Of a DNA stretch of 7,401 nucleotides, positions 1 through 5,237 are shown piece by piece. Source of the DNA: an uncultured Bacillota bacterium (GTDB taxonomy: Bacteria; Bacillota; Clostridia; Lachnospirales; Lachnospiraceae); assembly GCA_958352855.1 (NCBI GenBank), contig CATWQE010000105.1, positions 1 to 7,401 on the forward strand, given 5' to 3'. The notes below the pieces were generated by a model. The model did not search any database. It was not told where the DNA came from and was given only the letters and a program-made list of their open reading frames with translations. How positions within the stretch are numbered: the first letter of the stretch is position 1; each line of letters starts with the position of its first letter. The position numbers and the translations under genes are program-made.

Positions 1-1
1 A

Positions 2-133
2 ATATTGAATTTTCAAGGATCAACGCACCAATATGGTGTGGGAAGTTTTAGTTATAAAGACGAAAGAGATGGCCATACATACGGCTTTATGCCAAGTTGG
101 AGGAAGGATCTTCCTAAGGAGACACGGCAATGA
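2..133 (+). CDS. C-terminal 43 codons of an unrecognised protein (5' end outside window)
   Basis: An open frame enters from the left edge and stops at TGA 131-133. Its last 43 residues are hydrophilic and aromatic-rich, ending in GFMPSWRKDLPKETRQ. The stop overlaps the ATG of the next gene in the classic ATGA arrangement (130-133), and a ribosome binding site for that gene (AAGGAG, 116-121) lies inside this coding sequence, so the two are almost certainly one transcript and translationally coupled. I do not recognise the family. The next two genes are an XRE regulator and hsdM, so a protein of the same restriction or defence operon is a reasonable guess, but nothing in the visible residues proves it. 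The frame itself is well supported by the overlap; the function is unknown. Confidence 0.6.
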   Translation: MLNFQGSTHQYGVGSFSYKDERDGHTYGFMPSWRKDLPKETRQ

Positions 134-390
134 AATTATCATATAAAAAATTATGGGTGAAACTCGTTGAAAGAGATCTCAAGAAAACCGAATTTGCAAG
201 AAAGGCTGGTATTAGTTCAGCTTCCCTTGCAAAGCTCGGAAAAGGCGCAAATATTACGACAGATGTATTCTTGAAAATCTGTGAGTATTTTGACTGCGAT
301 ATATCAGATATTGTAGAAGTCATAAAAGCAGACGATGATAGCGCGCCGGAGAGCCAGAATGAGAAACAGGAGGACAAAGTAAATGGCTGA
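130..390 (+). CDS. Small XRE/Cro-CI family helix-turn-helix regulator, type I R-M associated
   Basis: This 86-residue protein is mostly one Cro/CI-type helix-turn-helix domain (about residues 5-68). The HTH core is visible as TEFARKAGISSASLAKLGKG followed by ITTDVFLKICEYFDCDISDI, the usual end of YozG-like XRE proteins. The last 18 residues are a charged tail. It probably binds DNA as a dimer and controls its own operon; small regulators of this type often sit directly upstream of hsdM in Firmicutes, where they are presumed to tune restriction-modification expression. The start has AAGGAG at 116-121, 8 bases upstream. The gene overlaps the preceding frame by 4 bases and the following hsdM by 8 bases, so all three are probably cotranscribed. 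It appears intact although its partner hsdM is broken. Family assignment is strong; the target operator is not identifiable here. Confidence 0.88.
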   Translation: MKLSYKKLWVKLVERDLKKTEFARKAGISSASLAKLGKGANITTDVFLKICEYFDCDISDIVEVIKADDDSAPESQNEKQEDKVNG

Positions 391-985
391 GAAAAATACC
401 GCCAATATTGGCTTCGAAAAACAAATCTGGGATGCTGCATGTGTTCTGTGGGGACATATACCGGCATCAGAATACAGAAATGTAATCATCGGATTGATTT
501 TCCTAAGATACATTTCTACAGCATTTGATAAAAAATATCAGCAGTTGCTTTCAGAGGGCGATGGTTTTGAGGACGATCCGGATGCCTATCTTGAAGACAA
601 CGTGTTCTTTGTCCCGGTGGAGGCTCGATGGGATAAAATAGCTGCAGCAGCACACAAACCGGAAATTGGTACAACGATTGATAATGCAATGCGTGCCATT
701 GAAGCAGACAACAAAAAATTAAAAAATGTCTTACCAAAAAATTATGCCAGCCCTGATTTGGATAAACGCGTTCTTGGAGATGTTGTCGATCTATTTACCA
801 ATATGGATATGGGGGAAACTGAAGGCAACAGAGATGTCCTTGGAAGAACCTACGAATACTGCATTGCGCAATTTGCGGAAAAAGAAGGAAAAGGTGGAGG
901 AGAATTCTATACGCCATCAAGTATTGTAAATACGCTGGCCTCAATTTTGAAGCCCTATTCAAACTGCCGCGTATATCATGGTTAA
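383..985 (+). pseudogene. hsdM: Truncated type I DNA methyltransferase subunit HsdM
   Basis: The product is the N-terminal 200 residues of HsdM, the adenine-N6 methyltransferase subunit that works with HsdS and HsdR in type I restriction-modification. Residues 8-140 match the helical HsdM N-terminal domain (FEKQIWDAACVLWGHIPASE, NVIIGLIFLRYIS). The catalytic domain then begins with GNRDVLGRTYEYCIAQFAEK and the hallmark GGGEFYTPSSIV (171-182). Intact HsdM proteins continue CRVYDPxCGSGG, but here the frame reads CRVYHG and stops, at about position 977. The SAM-binding motif I, the NPPF catalytic motif and the C-terminal domain (usual length near 500 residues) are therefore all absent, so it cannot methylate DNA. 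The start is supported by AGGAGG at 368-373, 9 bases upstream. No hsdM C-terminus or hsdS is visible downstream before rhuM, which points to deletion or replacement rather than a simple stop mutation. Confidence 0.9.
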
Positions 986-1030
986 GTTCGCGGCGCTCTA
1001 AAGCGTCAAAGTAACATAGCCTAATGCATA

Positions 1031-1051
1031 AAACCGACATGATGCCGGTTT
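1031..1051 (+). repeat. Near-perfect palindrome in the hsdM'-rhuM' gap
   Basis: AAACCG (1031-1036) and CGGTTT (1046-1051) are perfectly complementary, and CAT/ATG inside them also pair, so the 21-base stretch is an almost exact palindrome with one A-C mismatch. TCTTTTT follows at 1057-1063, so it could act as a weak terminator. It could equally be a protein-binding or recombination site. A second small hairpin (CGCT-CTAA-AGCG) lies at 994-1005. The rest of 986-1145 shows no convincing coding frame; the last bases carry the rhuM ribosome binding site. Confidence 0.45.
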
Positions 1052-1145
1052 GAACGTCTTTTTGGATGGATATGTACAATTATTTAGTTATACTTGCAGC
1101 ACAAAGAAAATGCTGTAAAAAGGATTAGAACAGGAGGATGACATC

Positions 1146-1397
1146 ATGGACGACCGTGGAGAAATAATCATATACCAGACTGAAGACGGTTTAACAAAGA
1201 TTGATGTCAGTATGCAGGACGAAACGGTGTGGCTTACGCAAGTGCAAATGGCAGAGCTGTTTCAAAGAGATAAGTCAACGATTTCCCGTCACATTAAAAA
1301 CATTTTCGCTGAAGGAGAATTGGATGAAAAAGTGGTTGTTGCAGAATTTGCAACAACCAGTCATGTTGAAACCGTTTGTTTACTGTCACGTAAATAG
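1146..1397 (+). pseudogene. rhuM: Truncated RhuM-family protein fused in frame to an RlmD-like tail
   Basis: Residues 1 to about 71 are the conserved N-terminus of RhuM family proteins, which are often encoded inside type I restriction loci and are of unclear biochemical function. The visible signature is GEIIIYQTEDGLTKIDV, then DETVWLTQVQMAELFQRDKS, TISRHIKNIFAEGELDEKVV and AEFATT; the middle is an HTH-like DNA-binding segment. A full RhuM is roughly 330 residues and continues with a QHG-type sequence. Here it switches after FATT to SHVETVCLLSRK and stops at residue 83, losing more than three quarters of the protein. The start is convincing: AGGAGG at 1132-1137 lies 8 bases before the ATG. 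The 12-residue tail is foreign to RhuM and resembles the end of RlmD/RumA (next entry). The chimera could still be translated, but a working RhuM is unlikely. Confidence 0.82.
1356..1397 (+). pseudogene. rlmD: 3' end of rlmD/rumA and candidate integration (att) junction
   Basis: The codons for TSHVETVCLLSRK plus the stop match, from memory of the family, the extreme C-terminus of the 23S rRNA (uracil-C5)-methyltransferase RlmD/RumA, whose members commonly end in a T(S/G/C)HVE(T/C)VxLL motif after a conserved DMFP. No other part of rlmD is in the window, so the rest must lie elsewhere. The 3' end of rum/rlmD genes is an established insertion site of integrative elements (for example the streptococcal element Phi-m46.1). 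The switch from RhuM to this tail falls within about 1353-1366 and keeps the frame, as expected if both partners shared a few bases (such as ACCAGTCA) at the crossover. I infer that DNA to the left belongs to an inserted element and DNA to the right to the host region downstream of rlmD. The main doubt is the shortness of the match. Confidence 0.6.
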
Positions 1398-1503
1398 CGT
1401 ATTTATGGGATTTGTAGGCATTTTAGAAGAAAATAAATTGACAAGATATATTAAAATACAATGTGTATTTGCAAATCAATTGAATATATGTACAAGGGTG
1501 AAG

Positions 1504-1556
1504 TACCTTTTGACGAGATAATACATTTGTCTGCTAAAAGGTATTTTTTTGTTTTT
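1504..1556 (+). terminator. Rho-independent terminator downstream of the rlmD tail
   Basis: TACCTTTT (1504-1511) is exactly complementary to AAAAGGTA (1536-1543), with GAC/GTC (1512-1514 and 1529-1531) able to extend the stem inward. The hairpin is followed by T7-G-T5 (1544-1556), a clear U-tract on the plus strand. It lies about 105 bases after the TAG at 1395-1397, so it probably ended the original rlmD transcript. An attenuator in a leader is an alternative, because a TTGACA hexamer and a possible short leader frame precede it. Confidence 0.72.
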
Positions 1557-1557
1557 A

Positions 1558-1591
1558 AGTGCGCGAGCAGGTATGATCAGTACGCGAGAAG
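1558..1591. repeat. Two 13-base imperfect direct repeats, 21 bases apart
   Basis: AGTGCGCGAGCAG (1558-1570) and AGTACGCGAGAAG (1579-1591) agree at 11 of 13 positions, start-to-start distance 21 bases, two helical turns. They are unusually GC-rich for their surroundings and lie just after the terminator. Same-face spacing suggests a protein-binding site, but the protein is unknown and chance duplication is possible. Confidence 0.45.
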
Positions 1592-1657
1592 ATAAGAAGG
1601 TAATCTATTCTTCTATATTAAGAACTCCCATAAAATCAAGGTTTAAACAATAAAAGA

Positions 1658-1679
1658 GGTAGTGAAAATTGACACTACC
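1658..1679. repeat. Perfect 7-base inverted repeat before the IS30 remnant
   Basis: GGTAGTG (1658-1664) and CACTACC (1673-1679) are separated by 8 bases (AAAATTGA). The repeat lies 24 bases upstream of the transposase start codon, where the left end or the transposase leader of an IS30-type element would be. There is no U-tract after it, so it is not an intrinsic terminator. Whether it is part of the terminal inverted repeat cannot be shown because the other end is missing. Confidence 0.45.
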
Positions 1680-1703
1680 CAGGTATATATGGAGGATATC
1701 ACT

Positions 1704-1834
1704 ATGGCTAAGAATAAACATTTATTTTTGGATGAACGATTACAGATTCAGCAGGTCCTGTCAAGGCAAGAGTCCTTTAAGGCAACAAGCAGATCAAAGG
1801 TTTTTTCGGAAAGAACAACATAACGGTCAGAGCG
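1704..1834 (+). pseudogene. N-terminal remnant of an IS30-family transposase, frameshifted
   Basis: The frame from ATG 1704 begins MAKNKHLFLDERLQIQQVLS and continues RQESFKA, the typical N-terminal HTH start of IS30-family transposases (MAKNKHLTxxERxxIQ...SFKAIAKxLGK). GGAGG at 1691-1695 is a plausible ribosome binding site. The original frame leaves the family pattern after about residue 27 and stops at 1821-1823. In a neighbouring frame the same DNA reads KQIKGFFGKNNITVRA (1787-1834), compatible with the family's second HTH stretch, so a frameshift around 1781-1800 is likely. The catalytic DDE domain of this roughly 320-350 residue family is completely absent; sequence unlike the element begins by about 1840. 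This is a dead fragment left by insertion and deletion and marks the seam before the sugar-uptake locus. Family call is moderate because only about 45 residues survive. Confidence 0.62.
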
Positions 1835-1842
1835 TTTCTTGC

Positions 1843-1873
1843 TTTGTGATATATAGTCACAAACATATGTTTG
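1843..1873. promoter_or_regulatory. Two abutting palindromes upstream of and over the sensor-kinase promoter
   Basis: TTTGTGA (1843-1849) and TCACAAA (1857-1863) form a perfect 7-base inverted repeat with a 7-base spacer. CAAACATATGTTTG (1860-1873) is a perfect 14-base palindrome that overlaps both the first repeat and the -35 hexamer at 1871. Palindromes at this position are candidate operators controlling the two-component system. The binding protein is not known. One half may alternatively be leftover DNA of the transposon remnant. Confidence 0.5.
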
Positions 1874-1899
1874 CAAATATCTGTACGATAGTATATAAT
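1871..1899 (+). promoter_or_regulatory. Sigma-A-type promoter for the two-component operon
   Basis: TTGCAA (1871-1876) and TATAAT (1894-1899) are separated by exactly 17 bases, close to the vegetative consensus. Transcription would begin near 1906, leaving a leader of roughly 50 bases before the kinase ATG at 1958. No other comparably good promoter lies between the IS30 remnant and the kinase. Confidence 0.72.
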
Positions 1900-1957
1900 A
1901 TAAGAAAAATGTCTTATTTTACCGAAAAATACAGACTGGATATGAGGGGAAGAGATT

Positions 1958-3697
1958 ATGGGGAAAATGGAAACTATCAAAACAAAAATAAAGCGGATGG
2001 GCCTGAAACAGAAGACAGTTATGTTTACCATGCTGTTTTTCCTTTTCGTCGTAATTCTGTCCAGCGTCACATTTTTTTTCATCTATAAAAACATGCGAAA
2101 GGAAACCATTGAAAAAGCCATGGACAGTGTAGTACGGCAGAAAAAGGATGAAATAGAGGGGTATTTTGACAATCTGGAAACCCTTGCTTACAGTCTGGGG
2201 TATTCTGCCTGGATGCAAACGCTGACCCAGAAAAGCAGTCTTGCCCCCCGTACCATGCAGGAGATTGAGCAAGGGATCAAGGATTTCCTCACTAGTGTAG
2301 TGAATATGAACGGTGATATGAAACTGGCGGCTATTATGGAAAATGGAATCAGACTTAACAGCCCCAGTGGTTACCTGGACTACTCCATTGACTTAAAGCA
2401 GGAGGACTGGTATCCTGAATTTATGCGTCACGGGAAGTATATTGAGGAGGGAGAAGGTAAGGGGGTATATACCAAAGGTACAGGATGGTATTTGAATATT
2501 TACTATCCCATAAACAATCAATATTCCATGCGCCAGGAAGGAATACTGGTCATAACAATTCCCCATTCGGGTGTGTTGTCTATGGCCGACATGGGGATAG
2601 ACGGCGAATACATGAGACTGAAAAACGAGAAAGGCGTTGTAATTGCTGATAAGATACCGGAGAAGGTTCAAAACGAAGTGGAGAAAGGCATATCTGTCTA
2701 CAATGTAAGGAATGAAGACATTGATATAGGGGGAAAAACCTGGCAGATGGAGATTGTACTAGATACGGCAAGTCTGGTAGTGGACAGCCGGAACATCTGG
2801 ATTGGTTTTACTATGGTGCTGCTTTTAGGCGCCCTGTTTTTTGTATTGGCGGCGGTATTGTTTTCAAGATACCTGACAGTACCGATTCTTCAGTGCAGAG
2901 ATTCCATGATTAAGATTCGCAATAACCAGATGGGCATTAATATGGAAAACCATTATCATGATGAGATTGGGGAAATGATAGACGGTTTTAACGAAATGTC
3001 CGACTCAATCCTGGACTTGATTGAGAAAAATAAGATAATCAGCACACTGCAGAAGGAAACGGAATACCAGATGCTTCTGCAGCAGATTAATCCCCACTTT
3101 CTCTATAATACACTGGAAATCATCAACGGCCTTATATTAAGTAAAAAAGAGACAGAAGCTGTGGCGGTCTGTGAGACGCTGGGACAGATTTTTCACTATA
3201 ATCTGAAGCAGGACAAGTGGATTAAAGTAAAGGATGAGATGGCGTATATCCGCCGCTACCTTTTGCTTATGGAATATAAAATACCGGATTTGTCCATCTT
3301 CTATGATGTGGACGGAAGTGTGGAAGAGAGATTGATTTTAAAAGCAGTTCTTCAGCCGCTTGTGGAAAACTGCATCAAGCATGGATTTGCAGGGAAAACA
3401 GGAGAGTGCTGTATCACCATTGCAGTTAAGGAAGAGACAGATGGGCTGCAAATATCCGTGATGGATAACGGAAACGGCATTACAAGGGAGAAATATATCA
3501 GCCTGCTGAAAGAATTGGAGAAGATTAAAGAAAATCCCAATCAGAAAAAAGAATCTTCGGCACATATTGGAATATGGAATGTTTTTCACCGTCTTTATCT
3601 GGAATATGGAGATTCCATGCAATTTCACATTATGGCGAAGGAAAATTTGGGGACAAGGATACAGATAAAATTGCCTGGGGGAACAGAAGATGTATAA
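1958..3697 (+). CDS. YesM-type membrane sensor histidine kinase
   Basis: This 579-residue kinase should sense an extracellular signal and phosphorylate the response regulator encoded next. A membrane segment at about residues 20-43 and a second at 279-302 bracket an external sensor region of about 235 residues, probably Cache-like. A HAMP linker (about 303-356) follows. The cytoplasmic part has the His_kinase (LytS/YesM) motif QQINPHFLYNTLEIING with the phosphate-accepting His380, then an ATPase domain with N box QPLVENCIKHGF (Asn471), G1 box DNGNGI (503-508) and a G2-like HIGIWNVFHRL (536-546). All key residues are present and the length is normal for the family. GAGGGGAAG (1944-1952) lies just before the chosen ATG; the ATG at 1967 is a less well placed alternative. 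The stop overlaps the regulator's start by 8 bases, so the pair is translationally coupled. Such pairs usually control neighbouring sugar transporters; the ligand is unknown. Confidence 0.93.
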   Translation: MGKMETIKTKIKRMGLKQKTVMFTMLFFLFVVILSSVTFFFIYKNMRKETIEKAMDSVVRQKKDEIEGYFDNLETLAYSLGYSAWMQTLTQKSSLAPRTMQEIEQGIKDFLTSVVNMNGDMKLAAIMENGIRLNSPSGYLDYSIDLKQEDWYPEFMRHGKYIEEGEGKGVYTKGTGWYLNIYYPINNQYSMRQEGILVITIPHSGVLSMADMGIDGEYMRLKNEKGVVIADKIPEKVQNEVEKGISVYNVRNEDIDIGGKTWQMEIVLDTASLVVDSRNIWIGFTMVLLLGALFFVLAAVLFSRYLTVPILQCRDSMIKIRNNQMGINMENHYHDEIGEMIDGFNEMSDSILDLIEKNKIISTLQKETEYQMLLQQINPHFLYNTLEIINGLILSKKETEAVAVCETLGQIFHYNLKQDKWIKVKDEMAYIRRYLLLMEYKIPDLSIFYDVDGSVEERLILKAVLQPLVENCIKHGFAGKTGECCITIAVKEETDGLQISVMDNGNGITREKYISLLKELEKIKENPNQKKESSAHIGIWNVFHRLYLEYGDSMQFHIMAKENLGTRIQIKLPGGTEDV

Positions 3698-5132
3698 AGT
3701 GTGCATAGCAGATGACGAAGAATTTGTACTGGAAAGTGTGCGGTGGCGGATACAGCAGTCGGTGATTGAACTTGAAATTGCAGGGGTGGCCAGGAATGGG
3801 ATTGAGGCTTACGAACTCTATGAAAAGGTATGCCCGGATATCTATTTTGTAGATATCAATATGCCCCTTTGCAGCGGGCTGGATTTTGTGGAGAGAGTAA
3901 GGAATCTGGACAAAAACAGCATAACAAAATTCATTATTATAAGCGGATATGATGATTTTAAATACATGAAAAAGGCAATACATGCAAAGGTATCCAACTA
4001 TATTTTGAAACCAATACAGCAGCAGGAGTTTACAGACACATTAAAAGAGGTGTGTGCAAGTCTGGATGAAATAAAGCGGAAACAGTATGAGGAGTACGGA
4101 AGGCAGTGGGAATATTTTCGGGATTTTGCACAAAGAAAACCGGTATTTTCTGGGACGGCCGTCTTGCTGTATGAGGAAGGGATTCTGGGGAAAATACAGA
4201 AAACAGAGGATGCAGAGCGGTTTGCCGGGACTTTTCCCCACAAAATATGGACAGGGATTCGTTTTCATGAAAGTGATAATCTCGCCCTTATGCTTGGCGA
4301 AGACATCTGGCTGAATGAAAGGGAGATATGTGATGTCTGGGAAAAATGTGGGCAAAGAGGATGTTACCTGGTGTATAAAACAGGAAAGAATATGGATGCG
4401 GTGGGGTTAATGTGGGAACTGGAGTCCACTTTAAACGTCAGATTCTGGAATGGGAGCCTGCACCTTCTGGCGGCGCAGAGCGTTGAGAAACAGCCGGAGG
4501 AGATTGGTCTGGAAGACCTGGACAGAGCCATTGAGGATTTAAGAGAAGAAAAGTGGCAGGGACAGCTTAATCTGATATTTGACAAAATATTCGAAAGCAA
4601 GAAAAACAGGGGAATACTGTGTGACTTTTACCACTCTGTTCTGATTCTGGCAGCAGATAAGTACAGACAGCATAACTTTGACATTCCTGAAAATCTGAAG
4701 CGGGAGCTTTACCCTTACGCATTGGATAATTGTGCAGACCAGGGAGAAATTAGAAATAAAATCAATGAGTATATCAAGCTGATTCATGGAAAGATTGTAC
4801 AGGATGCAGGCAGAAATGACCTGGCGGACCAGGCTGCAGCTTATCTGGAGGTGCATTACACAGAAGACATCAGTCTCTCTGAGTTGGCAAATGAATTTTT
4901 TGTGGCTCCCGGGTATCTTGCCAAAAAGTTCAAGGAGAAACTGGATATTACGGTCATGCAGTATCTGGAGAACTGCCGGATGAAGAGTGCGGAGCGGCTG
5001 CTTGTAAGTACAGATATGAATGTAACGGAGATTGCCAGAAGCATTGGTTATAACGATGCAAATTATTTTACCAGAGTCTTCAAGAAAAAATATGGTATGT
5101 CGCCAAGAGACTTCCGAAACGGAAAAAGATAA
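3690..5132 (+). CDS. YesN-type response regulator with AraC-family DNA-binding domain
   Basis: This 480-residue protein is the cognate regulator of the upstream kinase. Residues 1 to about 118 form a receiver domain with the acidic pair DDE (8-10), phosphoacceptor Asp55 in FVDINMPLCSG, the conserved Ser85 in IISGYDDF, and Lys107 in ILKPIQ. A poorly conserved middle of about 260 residues is normal for YesN-type regulators. The last 95 or so residues are an AraC/XylS double helix-turn-helix: YTEDISLSELANEFFVAPGY, then FKEKLDITVMQYLENCRMKS, and finally VTEIARSIGYNDANYFTRVF with GMSPRDFR. Phosphorylation should let it activate target promoters, very likely the transporter promoter just downstream, which carries paired direct repeats. 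Translation is probably coupled to the kinase (8-base overlap; only a G-rich GGGGGAA upstream as a weak ribosome binding site). The reading frame is complete and no key residue is missing. Confidence 0.93.
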   Translation: MYKVCIADDEEFVLESVRWRIQQSVIELEIAGVARNGIEAYELYEKVCPDIYFVDINMPLCSGLDFVERVRNLDKNSITKFIIISGYDDFKYMKKAIHAKVSNYILKPIQQQEFTDTLKEVCASLDEIKRKQYEEYGRQWEYFRDFAQRKPVFSGTAVLLYEEGILGKIQKTEDAERFAGTFPHKIWTGIRFHESDNLALMLGEDIWLNEREICDVWEKCGQRGCYLVYKTGKNMDAVGLMWELESTLNVRFWNGSLHLLAAQSVEKQPEEIGLEDLDRAIEDLREEKWQGQLNLIFDKIFESKKNRGILCDFYHSVLILAADKYRQHNFDIPENLKRELYPYALDNCADQGEIRNKINEYIKLIHGKIVQDAGRNDLADQAAAYLEVHYTEDISLSELANEFFVAPGYLAKKFKEKLDITVMQYLENCRMKSAERLLVSTDMNVTEIARSIGYNDANYFTRVFKKKYGMSPRDFRNGKR

Positions 5133-5143
5133 TTTTGTGCTGG

Positions 5144-5189
5144 TTTTTGAAAAGAAATATGCTATTTTTGAAGCGGGGAATTATATAAA
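5144..5189 (+). promoter_or_regulatory. Candidate AraC-type activator site and promoter of the transporter operon
   Basis: TTTTTGAA occurs at 5144-5151 and again at 5165-5172, start-to-start distance exactly 21 bases, so both face the same side of the helix. A -10-like TATAAA follows at 5184-5189, but no good -35 hexamer sits 16-18 bases before it (17-base position 5161-5166 reads GCTATT). The proximal repeat reaches into that -35 position, as for activator sites of AraC-type proteins. I infer that the upstream response regulator binds here and recruits RNA polymerase to transcribe the solute-binding protein gene. Confidence 0.55.
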
Positions 5190-5237
5190 ATGAACATATC
5201 AAATGAAGGGAAACACAATTAAAAGGAGGAAAAGAAT

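Larger units (their letters stand above)
1398..1703. other. Intergenic region between rlmD tail and IS30 remnant
   Basis: This AT-rich stretch has no convincing gene. It contains a TTGACA hexamer (1438-1443) without a well-spaced -10 (TACAAT at 1457-1462 is only 13 bases away), the terminator at 1504-1556, a 21-base-spaced direct repeat (1558-1591) and a perfect 7-base inverted repeat (1658-1679). A 35-codon frame from ATG 1488 to TAA 1593-1595 (beginning MYKGEVPFDEIIHLSAKR) has no good ribosome binding site and runs through the terminator, so I do not call it a gene. Confidence 0.5.

Noticed and set aside
795..1079. 94-codon minus-strand frame across the hsdM break
   Set aside because: Most of it is antisense to hsdM codons with clear HsdM homology, with no recognisable product or start signal.
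1201..1521. 106-codon frame overlapping rhuM' and continuing past its stop
   Set aside because: It has no family resemblance, no suitable ribosome binding site, and overlaps the well-supported RhuM N-terminus in another frame.
1488..1595. 35-codon frame beginning MYKGEVPFDE
   Set aside because: It has no good ribosome binding site and reads through a strong terminator hairpin, so it is unlikely to be a gene.
1845..1861. CRP-like TGTGA...TCACA site
   Set aside because: The spacer is 7 rather than the 6 bases of the CRP consensus, and clostridia generally lack classical cAMP-CRP control. It is kept only as a generic palindrome.
1669..2088. 139-codon plus-strand frame across the IS30 remnant and into the kinase gene
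   Set aside because: It runs through the kinase promoter and start codon in a different frame. Only a small part, in the shifted IS30 frame, may be real remnant sequence.
3338..3983. Minus-strand open frames opposite the kinase and regulator genes
   Set aside because: They lack ribosome binding sites and recognisable domains and lie antisense to clearly coding, domain-complete genes.
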